This document shows positions 8,731 through 18,248 of a DNA stretch of 64,000 bases, one piece after another. The notes under the pieces are model-generated. The model searched no databases. It was not told the DNA's origin and saw only the letters and a list, made by a program, of their open reading frames with translations. Numbering within the stretch: position 1 is the stretch's first letter; every line of letters starts with the position of its first letter. Source of the stretch: an uncultured Polaribacter sp. (GTDB lineage Bacteria > Bacteroidota > Bacteroidia > Flavobacteriales > Flavobacteriaceae); assembly GCF_947503855.1 (NCBI RefSeq), contig NZ_CANNFF010000001.1, forward strand, positions 186,001 through 250,000, given 5' to 3'. A program made the translations under genes and the position numbers.

Positions 8731-9843
8731 TTACTTTTTATTAGTTTTTACAACCATACCATCAAATGCGCCAGGTAAAGGTTGTGTAATAATTTTGTTG
8801 TTGTTTTCTAAGCCTTTAATAACCACATTTTCTGCGCCAAAATAAACAGGGTTTATAGTAGTTAAAGTTAAAATACTATCGTTTTTTACAGTATAAACAG
8901 CAGCATTATCTACCAATAATTTTCTAGAAATTTCTATGGCCTCTGGTATTGATTTTGCAACTAAATTAGCTTCTAAAAACATACCTTCTTTTAAATCTGG
9001 ATGTTTTACATCTATAAAAGCTTTAATAGTTTGCGATACTTGATCTACACTACCATTTACACGAACTACTTTACCAGTATATTTTTTTGTTTTTTCTAAG
9101 TTGGTTAAGTCTACAGAATTCCCCGCTTTTAATAAATCTGCATAAGCAGCATTTACAGAAACTTCTAACTCGTAAATACTTGGATCTATAAACTCTCCTA
9201 ATTTTTGTCCAGATCTAACCAAGGTTCCTGGGCTTACTAAAGCTTCTGTTAAAACACCAGAATAAGGAGCTCTTATTTGATATTTAGTATACCTAACTTC
9301 TAAATTTTTTACATTGTAATATGCTGTTAAAATACCGCTACCCGAAATAAAATATTTTTCTTTATCAGTAGAAAAATTTGGCAGTTTAGGCACAGATTTA
9401 TTAAGATCAAAACCATTTAAATAGGTTTGCCATTTAGAAAACTCATCAGGATAATCTAACCTAATATCAGGCATAATAGCCGTTATTAAGTTGTATAAAT
9501 TACTTTTTTGAGATTGTAAACTTGCGTAAAACTCTTCGCTATTAATACTTAAAAGTGTTTCACCTATATCATATTTTGTGCCTGGTTTAAATGCTTTGTT
9601 GGCTGTTTTTAAAACACCTTGTACTTCAGAAAATATTTCTATTCTATTTTTTGCAGTTAAATTACCACTTGCAGTTAAAATAACAGGAATGTTTTTGTTT
9701 TGCACGTCTGTTATAAAAACAGTTTTGATTTGCTTTTTAAATTTTGGTTTTGGTTTCTGATTTTTAGCTACAATATAATTACCTAAAAGTATAGCTCCTA
9801 TAATAGCTAAAACGCCAAGTATGGCAAGAATAATTTTTCTCAT
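8731..9843 (-). CDS. Efflux RND transporter periplasmic adaptor subunit
   Basis: A 370-residue HlyD/AcrA-type membrane-fusion protein. One N-terminal membrane anchor (about residues 4-23) is followed by a split lipoyl/barrel-sandwich domain (GVLKTANKAFKPGTKYDIGE and IRAPYSGVLTEALVSPGTLV), a short helical hairpin and beta-barrel domains. It links the inner-membrane pump to TolC. It is the first gene of a three-gene operon (adaptor, pump, TolC) whose promoter lies in the 218-bp gap shared with the divergent FemAB-like gene. Confidence 0.9.
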   Translation of the reverse strand: MRKIILAILGVLAIIGAILLGNYIVAKNQKPKPKFKKQIKTVFITDVQNKNIPVILTASGNLTAKNRIEIFSEVQGVLKTANKAFKPGTKYDIGETLLSINSEEFYASLQSQKSNLYNLITAIMPDIRLDYPDEFSKWQTYLNGFDLNKSVPKLPNFSTDKEKYFISGSGILTAYYNVKNLEVRYTKYQIRAPYSGVLTEALVSPGTLVRSGQKLGEFIDPSIYELEVSVNAAYADLLKAGNSVDLTNLEKTKKYTGKVVRVNGSVDQVSQTIKAFIDVKHPDLKEGMFLEANLVAKSIPEAIEISRKLLVDNAAVYTVKNDSILTLTTINPVYFGAENVVIKGLENNNKIITQPLPGAFDGMVVKTNKK

Positions 9844-9860
9844 AAATTTATTAGTTGTAC

Positions 9861-9905
9861 TCGATTGTATAAATCGAATAAATATTTTTAATTGTTACAA
9901 AGATA
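9861..9905 (-). promoter_or_regulatory. -7 box and small palindrome before the efflux operon
   Basis: On the minus strand 9898-9905 reads TATCTTTG, a full match to the TAnnTTTG -7 box. Downstream of it, inside the leader, TCGATT (9861-9866) and AATCGA (9872-9877) form a 6-bp inverted repeat around 5 nt, which could be an operator. No TTG is found at the expected -33 spacing. Confidence 0.4.
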
Positions 9906-10061
9906 GTTTTTTAGAATTTTGCCCTACTTAAACACTTAAAGCAACTTTGTTAAAGAAACGTTATAATTAGATAATATATTCTTAAAAACCTTACAACCAC
10001 AAATTATAAACTAAAAGCCTTATTTTAGAGGTTTGTAATTTAACTAATTTAGTATATAAAT

Positions 10062-11228
10062 TTGATTTCTTGTAAGCCTACAAATACAGCTTTATTTTTT
10101 ACTTCTATTGATAAAATTCCCCAAAAAATTTGGGAAACCTTAGATTGTGAAAATAATATTTATTTTCATAGAGATTTTTTAAAGTCAATTGAAAAAAATC
10201 ATCCAAAAATTACATTTTCTTATATTGTTTTGGTTGATGAAAACGAAACACCCATTGCTTTTTCAACCATTAAAATTATTAACTTTTACATACATGCATT
10301 GCAAAACGATTTTGATTTTTTAAAAATTTTAGGCAGAAAACTTGGTATATTAAAAGAAAACAAACCTTTACGTTTGTTAATTTCTGGTAATACTTTTGTA
10401 AGTGGAGAACATGGATTATTTATTGCCGAAAATCAAGAAAAACAAAAGGTTATTTTAAAATTGGCAAAGGCCATTAATCATTTTGTAAAATCGAATGCTA
10501 CCTTAAAAAATAATATCGATGCATATTTACTAAAAGATTTTACAAATGAATCTTTATTTATAATAGACGAATTAAAAAAAGTAAGTTACAATCCGTTTTC
10601 TGTAGAACCCAATATGCTATTAAAAATAGATGAAAATTGGCAAAATTTTGCAGATTATTTGGCTGCTATGAAAACCAAATTTAGAGTAAAAGCTAAAAAA
10701 GCCTTTAAACAAAGTGCTGTTTTAAACATAGAAAACATTACAGCAAAAAATATTGAAACAACCTTGCCAGAAATGACAAGTTTGTATAAAAAAGTAGCTG
10801 AAAACTCTAATTTTAATTTGGGTGAATTTAATTTAGAAACCTACATTGATTTAAAGCAACATTTTGGCAAGAATTACATTTTAAAAGCCTTTTATTTAGA
10901 AGAAAAGCTTGTGGGTTTTATGTCTGGAATCATCAACAATAACAATTTAGATGCACATTTTGTGGGGATAAATTATAAATGGAATAAACCATATGCAATT
11001 TACCAAAGAATGCTATACACCTATATAGAAATTGCCATAGAACGTAAATTATCTAAAATTAATTTTGGCAGAACTGCTAGCGATATTAAAAGTTCTGTAG
11101 GTGCTGTGCCACAAGATTTAACGATGTATCTTCGTCATAAAAAAAATATTACAAACAAAATATTAAAGTTATTTTTGCAAAAGATACAACCAACGCCGTT
11201 TCAACAAAAATTTCCATTTAAAAATTAA
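10062..11228 (+). CDS. FemAB-like / GNAT-fold acyltransferase
   Basis: A 388-residue protein of the FemAB-like (peptidoglycan biosynthesis/recognition) acyltransferase type. The order is an N-terminal half starting near FFTSIDKIPQKIWETLD, the core AAMKTKFRVKAKKA motif around residue 205, and a C-terminal GNAT-like half with KLVGFMSGIINNNNLDAHFVG and INFGRTASDIKSSVG. There is no signal peptide. The start is a TTG: the frame has a stop (TAG) at 10050 and no ATG until well inside the domain, so TTG at 10062 is the best start. It is followed 4 nt later by tesB in a three-gene plus-strand operon. The acceptor is unknown. Confidence 0.7.
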   Translation: MISCKPTNTALFFTSIDKIPQKIWETLDCENNIYFHRDFLKSIEKNHPKITFSYIVLVDENETPIAFSTIKIINFYIHALQNDFDFLKILGRKLGILKENKPLRLLISGNTFVSGEHGLFIAENQEKQKVILKLAKAINHFVKSNATLKNNIDAYLLKDFTNESLFIIDELKKVSYNPFSVEPNMLLKIDENWQNFADYLAAMKTKFRVKAKKAFKQSAVLNIENITAKNIETTLPEMTSLYKKVAENSNFNLGEFNLETYIDLKQHFGKNYILKAFYLEEKLVGFMSGIINNNNLDAHFVGINYKWNKPYAIYQRMLYTYIEIAIERKLSKINFGRTASDIKSSVGAVPQDLTMYLRHKKNITNKILKLFLQKIQPTPFQQKFPFKN

Positions 11229-11232
11229 AAAA

Positions 11233-12099
11233 ATGCAAACAAGTACAGAATTAATTGCACTTTTAAACTTAACTGATGTAGGAGAAAATAATTTTAGCGG
11301 AGAAAGTTATACCATTGGTAGCCCCAATGTTTTTGGTGGGCAAGTATTAGCACAAGCAGTAAACGCAGCGTATAGAACCATACCAGAAAATAGGTTTTTA
11401 CACTCTTTACATTCTTATTTTTTAGAAGCAGGAGATTTAGCTGTGCCAATAAATTATCATGTGGCAGAAATGAGAGATGGTGGTAGTTTTTCTACAAGAA
11501 GAGTTACTGCAAGCCAAAAAGGAAAAACAATTTTTATTTTGGCTGCCTCTTTTCATCAAAAAGAAGATGGTTTTGAGCATCAAACAACTTTTAATAAAAA
11601 AATAAAACAACCCGAAGAATTATTAAGTTGGGGTGATATGTTAGATCAATTTGGTGATTTTTTACCAAAATCTACCAAAGCTTTTTTAAGTGTAAAAAGA
11701 CCTATAGAGTTTAAACCTGTTAGAGTTCCAAATCCGTTAGACCCAAAAGATCTTCCTGCTAACGAGCAAGTTTGGTTTCGTTTAAAAGGAAGTTCTAAGA
11801 ATTTAGATTACAGAACTAAACAAGAAATATTAACCTATATTTCTGATTACAATGTTTTAAATGCAGCTTTTAACCCGAATGCTAGCAAATATAATTTTAG
11901 CAATACTCAAACGGCAAGTTTAGATCATTCTATGTGGTTTTTTAGAGACTTTAATTTTGATGATTGGATGCTTTTTTCGGCAGAATCTCCCAACGCATTT
12001 GGTGCAAGAGGATTGGCAAAAGGTAATATTTATACTAGAAAAGGAACCTTAGTAGCTTCTTTTGCTCAAGAGGGATTATTACGACCTAAGAAGCAGTAA
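11233..12099 (+). CDS. tesB: Acyl-CoA thioesterase II (TesB family)
   Basis: A 288-residue double-hotdog thioesterase that hydrolyses acyl-CoA to free fatty acid and CoA in the cytoplasm. Family motifs are FGGQVLAQAVNAA near residues 35-47, HSLHSYFLEAGD, GGSFSTRRVTASQ, the SLDHSMWFF stretch with the catalytic Asp, and SFAQEGLLR at the C-terminus, which carries the conserved Gln of the triad. Length fits the family. It lies between the FemAB-like and SdpI-family genes with very short gaps, so the three are probably cotranscribed. Confidence 0.93.
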   Translation: MQTSTELIALLNLTDVGENNFSGESYTIGSPNVFGGQVLAQAVNAAYRTIPENRFLHSLHSYFLEAGDLAVPINYHVAEMRDGGSFSTRRVTASQKGKTIFILAASFHQKEDGFEHQTTFNKKIKQPEELLSWGDMLDQFGDFLPKSTKAFLSVKRPIEFKPVRVPNPLDPKDLPANEQVWFRLKGSSKNLDYRTKQEILTYISDYNVLNAAFNPNASKYNFSNTQTASLDHSMWFFRDFNFDDWMLFSAESPNAFGARGLAKGNIYTRKGTLVASFAQEGLLRPKKQ

Positions 12100-12114
12100 G
12101 CAAAACAAAAAAAT

Positions 12115-12462
12115 ATGAGTGAATCTTTAATTTATGTAACAACTACAAACGGATTGTTGTTTTTATTAAGTATTATTTTTTGGAAATTTCCTCCCAAAAA
12201 AATTAATGGTTGGTATGGTTACAGAACACCAAAAGCAATGGAAAATCAACAAATTTGGGATTTTGCCAATAGCGTTTTTAATAAAAATCTATTAATTTAT
12301 GCTGGTATTTCTTTTTTAGCAGGTTTGTTTTTTGCCAATTTTACCAACAAAGAACTTTCTTGGCAACCCATGCTTTTAGTACTTTTATCAATTTTAGTAA
12401 GTATTATTAAAACAGAACGTGCTTTAAATGATAATTTTACTGACGAAGGAAAAAAGAAATAA
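12115..12462 (+). CDS. SdpI-family membrane protein
   Basis: A 115-residue protein with three predicted membrane segments (near residues 7-20, 58-74 and 84-98). The stretch NGWYGYRTPKAMENQQIWDFAN is the hallmark of the SdpI/YhfL C-terminal domain. In Bacillus SdpI gives immunity to the SdpC toxin, but short family members like this one are common in genomes that lack sdpC and their role is unknown. It ends 16 nt from the convergent EptA-like gene, with no clear hairpin between them. Confidence 0.8.
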   Translation: MSESLIYVTTTNGLLFLLSIIFWKFPPKKINGWYGYRTPKAMENQQIWDFANSVFNKNLLIYAGISFLAGLFFANFTNKELSWQPMLLVLLSILVSIIKTERALNDNFTDEGKKK

Positions 12463-12478
12463 AATTAATACTTATATA

Positions 12479-13969
12479 TTATTTAAAAATACTTTGCTCT
12501 TTTTTATATTTAAAATTTTCTATTCCACTAATATCTAAAATACTATGAAACAGAAAATCGGTTGAAATAGAATCTTGTTGTTTCAATTTTAATTGGTTAA
12601 TTTTTAAAGGATAGTTATCCCTAAAATTATCAGAATACCAAACCAGCATTGCAGGATTTGTAGATGCTTGATGTTTTTGAGCATGAAACCATTTTCCATC
12701 TTCTCCAAGAATTTCCCCATGATCTGAAAGATAAATTAATATTGTTTTCTTAGACGATGTTTTTAATTTTTCTATTAATTCATTTAAAAAGAAATCTAAA
12801 TATAAAACAGTATTATCATAAGAATTCATCAATTCTTCATTCGTAGATGATCCAATATATTTACTTGAAGTAATTGGTTTAAAACGCTCAAACCTAGAGT
12901 CAAATCTACTATTATAATACCAATGACTACCAATCATATGAATCGTAGAGATTTTATTTTTTGTAGAAGTGTTATCAATAGAGAAATTATCTAATAAACT
13001 TAAATCTTTTTCTTTTTTAAAACTTAAAACAGAGTGAAATTTATCAATAATTGTAACTGATTTATTAGTGTAAACTATGTCTTTATAGCTTTTTTCAATA
13101 GATTGATTTCCTATCCACTCAGTTGAAAATCCTGCCTTTTGAAGTACACTAAACAAACTTACACCTGCTTTATTGTTTTTATCGTAAATAGAGTTATTTG
13201 TCAATATTTGAGGTACACTTATTGCTGTATAAGTTAGTGGTGTATAAACTTTACTAAAAGAAATTATTTGTTGTTTTTTAGAAAGTAAAGGATTTGTATT
13301 TCTATGGTATCCATTTAACGATAAGTGATCTGCTCTAAGAGATTCACCTAGGACAAAAACTATTTGAATATTTTTTTCTTTAGATTTAACAGGCTCTTTT
13401 ACTTCTTTTAATTTTAAATTCGGTTTCTTAAAATATTTAATAATTCCAAAATAAGCATTGTAGGGGAGTTTTCTTTTAAAAGCACCATACTTATATTTTT
13501 CAACTAAAAAAAAAGTAGAAATAGCAAGAATGGCAACTAAAAAAAGAGGGGATTTAATGCTACTTGAATTTAATTTACTAAATTTTTTCATATAATAGAA
13601 CAAACAGATTAAAGAGACTATTAAATACATTAAAAACTGTAAACTAAAAACATCTATGGCTATGTCTATATTAGATTCAACAATTGCTTGAATCATTCCT
13701 AGATCTATAGTAATATCTTGTGTGTAAACCCAAAAAGATATTGAAACTAATATTATAAAAAGTATTGGAAATACTATTTTAAAAATTTTCTTAAACGAAC
13801 TTAATACATAGACAAAACCAAATACTGAAAATTGTAGCAGTAAAAAATGAATAAAATAAATAGAAAAAGCTTTTAAGTTGCCATATGGAATATGAACATA
13901 GGATGCAATGGTTATAAAAACTGCAATTAAAAGATTTAACCCGAGATGAAATTTAATTTCTTTTTTCAT
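12479..13969 (-). CDS. EptA-like phosphoethanolamine transferase (sulfatase fold)
   Basis: A 496-residue inner-membrane enzyme. Five N-terminal membrane helices are followed by a periplasmic alkaline-phosphatase-like domain. VLGESLRADHLSLNGYHRNT carries the metal-binding Glu; TYTAISVPQ carries the Thr that aligns with the EptA/MCR nucleophile; SDHGEILGEDGKWFHAQKHQ supplies metal-binding Asp and His residues. It likely moves phosphoethanolamine onto a lipid A or glycan acceptor. The start is set at the second Met (13969), which reduces the overlap with the upstream acyltransferase gene to 17 nt; an ATG at 13987 is the alternative. A plain LTA-synthase-like or sulfatase-like role is less likely. 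Confidence 0.82.
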   Translation of the reverse strand: MKKEIKFHLGLNLLIAVFITIASYVHIPYGNLKAFSIYFIHFLLLQFSVFGFVYVLSSFKKIFKIVFPILFIILVSISFWVYTQDITIDLGMIQAIVESNIDIAIDVFSLQFLMYLIVSLICLFYYMKKFSKLNSSSIKSPLFLVAILAISTFFLVEKYKYGAFKRKLPYNAYFGIIKYFKKPNLKLKEVKEPVKSKEKNIQIVFVLGESLRADHLSLNGYHRNTNPLLSKKQQIISFSKVYTPLTYTAISVPQILTNNSIYDKNNKAGVSLFSVLQKAGFSTEWIGNQSIEKSYKDIVYTNKSVTIIDKFHSVLSFKKEKDLSLLDNFSIDNTSTKNKISTIHMIGSHWYYNSRFDSRFERFKPITSSKYIGSSTNEELMNSYDNTVLYLDFFLNELIEKLKTSSKKTILIYLSDHGEILGEDGKWFHAQKHQASTNPAMLVWYSDNFRDNYPLKINQLKLKQQDSISTDFLFHSILDISGIENFKYKKEQSIFK

Positions 13970-14975
13970 AAAATTTTCTTTTACCATTTAGAATTGGTAG
14001 TTTTTTATTAACCATTAAAATTATAGGATATAATAATATTAATTGCATTATTGTAAGAATTATTTTTTCAAGTTCATTAAAATTGAAAGATTTTGAACTC
14101 CAAAATAGTAATAAAAGAAGTTTTATAAATGTCATTGTTCTATTGTGAAGCGCTAAAACGGGAATTGTATTTTGCCCAAAAAAGGTTAAAAACTTTATTT
14201 TTTTTAGTCTTCTAAAGAACAAAACCCAAAAGGAAATTCCGATTACTGCGTTTACGATAAAGAAGAAAATATTACCATATTTTGACCTAAACATATCTAC
14301 ATTTTCCGAAAAATTTATAGCGCATAGTACATAAATTACAAGAAGTGTAAATAACAATAAAGTTTCATATTTTATCTTTTTGTTTTTAAACAAAAAATCT
14401 CTTGAATAAAATCCCAAAGAATAAAATGATAACGAAACTAGAGCAACATCTGCACTCCAAACCAAATTTACATCAATTACTTTAGTAATTAAGAATCCTA
14501 TTGTAATGAACGTTAATAAAAGTATAACTTGATGTGTCATCTTTTTTACTGATCTCACTAATCCAAAAAAAATAAAGCTCAAAAAAATAGCAGGTAAAAA
14601 CCACATTGTAATACCCCAATTCATATAATCATGACCACCTTGGGCAAAAAATATTCCTAAAAAATTCTTTGTTACACTTAAATCTAAGTGAACAGAATCT
14701 CCATATTTTCTACCCACAAAAAACCAAAAGACAAACAAAAAGAAGCTCCACAAAAAATAAGGTACTAAAATTTGTTGTGCTCTTTTTTTTATTATACTTA
14801 AAGTTAAAGAAGGTGCTTTAGGATGAAAAAAACCTGCAATAAAAAAGAATAAAGGAATTCGAAAACTATCAATATAAATATCTATAAAAGGTAAATTGTG
14901 TCCGTAAACAACAAGAATAATACTAAACCCCTTAAGTTGATCTACCCAATTTATTCTCTTTTTTGAAGTTGTCAT
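13953..14975 (-). CDS. Acyltransferase family 3 membrane protein
   Basis: A 340-residue protein with about ten membrane segments. It opens with RINWVDQLKGFSIILVVYGHN, the conserved N-terminal segment of acyltransferase 3 (OafA/WecH/NodX type), including the catalytic-type His in the first helix. Such enzymes acetylate or acylate surface sugars at the inner membrane. Its 3' end overlaps the EptA-like gene, so the two probably form a surface-modification operon. The upstream gene is a TonB-dependent receptor 66 nt away on the same strand. Confidence 0.85.
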   Translation of the reverse strand: MTTSKKRINWVDQLKGFSIILVVYGHNLPFIDIYIDSFRIPLFFFIAGFFHPKAPSLTLSIIKKRAQQILVPYFLWSFFLFVFWFFVGRKYGDSVHLDLSVTKNFLGIFFAQGGHDYMNWGITMWFLPAIFLSFIFFGLVRSVKKMTHQVILLLTFITIGFLITKVIDVNLVWSADVALVSLSFYSLGFYSRDFLFKNKKIKYETLLLFTLLVIYVLCAINFSENVDMFRSKYGNIFFFIVNAVIGISFWVLFFRRLKKIKFLTFFGQNTIPVLALHNRTMTFIKLLLLLFWSSKSFNFNELEKIILTIMQLILLYPIILMVNKKLPILNGKRKFYEKRN

Positions 14976-15041
14976 ACTGTATTACAAAAACAATTATAAA
15001 TTTACTTTCTAAATGGTTATAAAAAAATTAAAATACAAAAT

Positions 15042-17525
15042 TTAAAAATTAGCCACAAAAGAAACAGATAGATTTCTTCCAGGTGCTGCAACCCCAGAAG
15101 CAAACTCTATGTAATGTTTGTCTAGTAAATTATCTAATCTTGCTTGTAGAGAAAAATTAGGATTTACCACATATCTTCCATTAAAACCAACAGTAAACCA
15201 ACTTGGTGAGCCGAAATAAATAGCTACTTCTTCAGTAGCATTTGCATTTACAATGGGTGTTAAATCATGATTGTCGATACTTTCTATAATATTAAAGTCC
15301 TCAATATCTTTCTTACAATTAAATCTAAAATCTGCTCCTAACTCTAATTTATCCTTTTTATAACTTACTAGAAATTGACCAAATAAAGGCGGAATTGATG
15401 ACATTGGTTCTTCTGTATCATAACTTCTACCTTTTGTGTAGGTGATAAATCCTGAAGTATTCCATTGATTAGACAACTTCCCTAAATAATTTAAAGTATA
15501 TCCCCAAATGTATGCAGTACCCTTATTTTGATTAGAAACAGCATTACCTAAATCACCATCGAACTCTACTTGTTTTATGCTACCATCTGTATTATATACA
15601 AAATCTCTTTGTATGTAATTATCTAATAATGTGTAATAAACATTGGCACCTATTCTAAATTTTTTATCGTTAAAAAACTTTAAAATACTAAACTCTCCAT
15701 TGTAAGCGAATTCTGGTGTAACAGAAATATTAGGGATGGTAACATTTCCAGCTTTTTCTCTAACTCTTCCAATATCATCTATATTGGGTGCCCTAAAACC
15801 CGAAGAAACCACACTATTTATTTGCCAATTTTTATTGGGTTTGTAAACATAACCAGCTGTTGCAGTAACTGCAGAATGATTTGCAGAAATATCTTTATCT
15901 TCAAACTGAAGAAAAGTTTCGTCTATCCAACTTGCATTTAGTTGCGTATTTGTAAAACGGATGCCTGTGTTTAACGTAGCTTTTCTGCTAATATCTTGTC
16001 TGTAATCTACATATACAGCAGAACTTAAGTAATTACTATTACCATCTGGATAACGAGATTGTACTTTAAAATCGTTGGAAAACCCATTAATTTCTCCGTT
16101 TACAATTTTTAATTCTTTTCCATAAGAATTAGAAGCCACATCGTTATAAGCTATCTCAAAACCATAAGATAAATTTCTGGTTTTATCTGTAGTTAAAGGC
16201 ACAGAAAAATCGCCATTCAAACTAAAAACATCTACAGATTCTTCTCTGTAAGACCTGTTTAAACTACCAAATTTACGCTGTATTCTACTTTCTTGTAGGT
16301 TTTGGTAAGCTGCAGTTATACTTCCTTCTTCTAACCAATTTTTATGCGGATTTAATATTAATTGTGTAGATGCTAAAAACCTATTTTGTGGTCCATAATA
16401 CCATTCTGCAAATTTTAAAGAAGAGGTATCTGTTAGGTCTGTTAGCTCCATTAATCTATCAAACCTTGGTATGTCTGATGATGTTGAGTATTGTAAATTT
16501 ACGTTTAAGTCTGTGCTTTTAGATAGAGGTACAAAAAACTTTTGTAAAACATCTGTTTGATTATAGCCTGAATTTCTTAGTAAATCTGGATTCGTATTTT
16601 TTGTGGGACTTGCTTTATAATTACCATGTAAATTTTCTGAATAATAGTAAACCCTACCCCAATTATCAAAGCCATGAGAACGATTTTTACCTGCCATTAA
16701 ATCGCCAAAATCACTGTATGAAATACTGGTTAAAGACGCCCATTTTTCTCTTCTAACCTCTGCAGTTACATTGGTTGTAATTTCTTGATTTACAGAAGAA
16801 AATCTAGAAAAAAACTGACTTTTTACTTCATTTTCATCAGAAAGTCTAGGTGTTTTTGTGTAATAATGAATTACACCTCCTAAAGCGTCAGAACCATAAA
16901 TTACAGACGATGGTCCAAAAACAACTTCTGTCTTTTCTAACATATTTGGTGTTACAGTAATAGCATTTTGTAAATGGCCTTTTCTGTAAATAGCATTGTT
17001 CATTCTTACACCATCTAACACTAGTAAAACCCTATTAGACTCCATACCTCTAATTACAGGACTACCACCACCAAATTGAGATTTTTGCACTTTTACACCA
17101 GGTATTATTGCCAATAAATCTGCCGATGTTTGTGGAGATACTTTTTGAATCTCTCTAGCATTTAATACCGCAATTTGTTCTGCAATTTTGCTAGACTTTT
17201 GGTCTTTTTTAAATAGAGAAATTACGATTTCATCTAACTGTTCTGATTCTTTGGTTAGATAAACTATATTATTAGTTGCTAATATGGTTGCTTTTTTAAT
17301 TCTTAGAACAGCATAAGAAAGATGAGAAAAAACAATAATTTCGTTTTTTCTAAAGTCAGAAATATCTGCAAAACCATTATTTGTAGTAGTATTTATAGTT
17401 TGTAGATCATTAAAAACACTAACATTTCTAATAGTTTTACCAGTTTGTTTATCTACAACTTTTACGTTTTGGCTATAAGCCAAACAACTAACAAAAATGC
17501 TTATTATAAAAAGGAATTTTTTCAT
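15042..17525 (-). CDS. TonB-dependent outer membrane receptor
   Basis: An 827-residue receptor. A signal peptide of about 19 residues (MKKFLFIISIFVSCLAYSQ) is followed by a carboxypeptidase-D-like regulatory domain (about 20-90), the plug (SADLLAIIPGVKVQKSQFGG, with MESNRVLLVLDGVRMNNAIY near residues 165-185) and a 22-strand-type barrel ending in a terminal Phe (SVSFVANF). The plug style (IRGMESNRVLLVLDGVRMNN) resembles haem, haemoglobin or siderophore receptors more than SusC. No SusD or iron-uptake neighbours are present, so the ligand is open. It starts immediately after the recO stop, so it is probably in the porZ-recO transcript. Confidence 0.88.
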   Translation of the reverse strand: MKKFLFIISIFVSCLAYSQNVKVVDKQTGKTIRNVSVFNDLQTINTTTNNGFADISDFRKNEIIVFSHLSYAVLRIKKATILATNNIVYLTKESEQLDEIVISLFKKDQKSSKIAEQIAVLNAREIQKVSPQTSADLLAIIPGVKVQKSQFGGGSPVIRGMESNRVLLVLDGVRMNNAIYRKGHLQNAITVTPNMLEKTEVVFGPSSVIYGSDALGGVIHYYTKTPRLSDENEVKSQFFSRFSSVNQEITTNVTAEVRREKWASLTSISYSDFGDLMAGKNRSHGFDNWGRVYYYSENLHGNYKASPTKNTNPDLLRNSGYNQTDVLQKFFVPLSKSTDLNVNLQYSTSSDIPRFDRLMELTDLTDTSSLKFAEWYYGPQNRFLASTQLILNPHKNWLEEGSITAAYQNLQESRIQRKFGSLNRSYREESVDVFSLNGDFSVPLTTDKTRNLSYGFEIAYNDVASNSYGKELKIVNGEINGFSNDFKVQSRYPDGNSNYLSSAVYVDYRQDISRKATLNTGIRFTNTQLNASWIDETFLQFEDKDISANHSAVTATAGYVYKPNKNWQINSVVSSGFRAPNIDDIGRVREKAGNVTIPNISVTPEFAYNGEFSILKFFNDKKFRIGANVYYTLLDNYIQRDFVYNTDGSIKQVEFDGDLGNAVSNQNKGTAYIWGYTLNYLGKLSNQWNTSGFITYTKGRSYDTEEPMSSIPPLFGQFLVSYKKDKLELGADFRFNCKKDIEDFNIIESIDNHDLTPIVNANATEEVAIYFGSPSWFTVGFNGRYVVNPNFSLQARLDNLLDKHYIEFASGVAAPGRNLSVSFVANF

Positions 17526-18248
17526 TTAACTAAATACTGTTTCTAATATTTGTAACGATTTTGGTTTTCTAAAACCGTCCAAATGTAATTCAAAATATTG
17601 TATGATGATTTGTAATACCATTTGCCTTTCTGTTTTACTAAAAGACACGTTTTCTATAGCATCAAAATTTATGCCTAACAGCTTTTTAAATTGATAAAAT
17701 TTGTTACCTGTAATTACATTTTTGTTTGTTGCTGATTCTGAGAAACTTCCATTTAATAAATCGAAACCCATTTTTTCTTTCTCTGATAAATCTGGATAAA
17801 AACCAAGGTATTTTGAGGTGTTTAATAAAAACAATAAATGAAAATTGGCTATTTTATCATGTACATCTAACCAAATAAGTGCCGTTTCTAAATAGCTATA
17901 AAAGCCTTCGTTCTTTTCTTCTTCTTGTATACTGCTTGCTAAAACTTCAGAAATAAATAATACTACAGATTGTTTAACAATATCTTTATAAATAGTTTTA
18001 TAAGGATTTAGTATTTGTACTTCTTTTAGGTTGTTTAACGTACTTTTATTATTGTGATTTGCAACAATAGTTAATTGGGTAAGTGGTTGAAAATAAGCTA
18101 TTTTAATTCCTCCTTTTTTAGCTTTTAAAATACCTTTTATGATGTAAGATTTTAAACCTTCTTGTGCTGTGTAGCATTTTACAATTAAGCTAGTATCACT
18201 ATACTTTAGTGCGCTTAAAACAATTGCTTTGGTGGTTACAATTGCCAT
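17526..18248 (-). CDS. recO: DNA repair protein RecO
   Basis: A 240-residue protein with an N-terminal OB-fold (AIVTTKAIVLSALKYSDTSLIVKCYT) and a C-terminal helical domain. It acts in the RecFOR pathway, loading RecA on SSB-coated DNA gaps. No zinc-binding cysteine cluster is seen, as is usual in Bacteroidetes RecO. It abuts the upstream porZ-like gene (stop and start within a few bases) and the downstream receptor gene, so the three are one transcript. Confidence 0.93.
   Translation of the reverse strand: MAIVTTKAIVLSALKYSDTSLIVKCYTAQEGLKSYIIKGILKAKKGGIKIAYFQPLTQLTIVANHNNKSTLNNLKEVQILNPYKTIYKDIVKQSVVLFISEVLASSIQEEEKNEGFYSYLETALIWLDVHDKIANFHLLFLLNTSKYLGFYPDLSEKEKMGFDLLNGSFSESATNKNVITGNKFYQFKKLLGINFDAIENVSFSKTERQMVLQIIIQYFELHLDGFRKPKSLQILETVFS

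Noticed and set aside
15042-17525. SusC-type receptor of a second polysaccharide locus
   Set aside because: The plug motif and length fit a metal or haem-type receptor better, and there are no SusD or glycan enzymes nearby.
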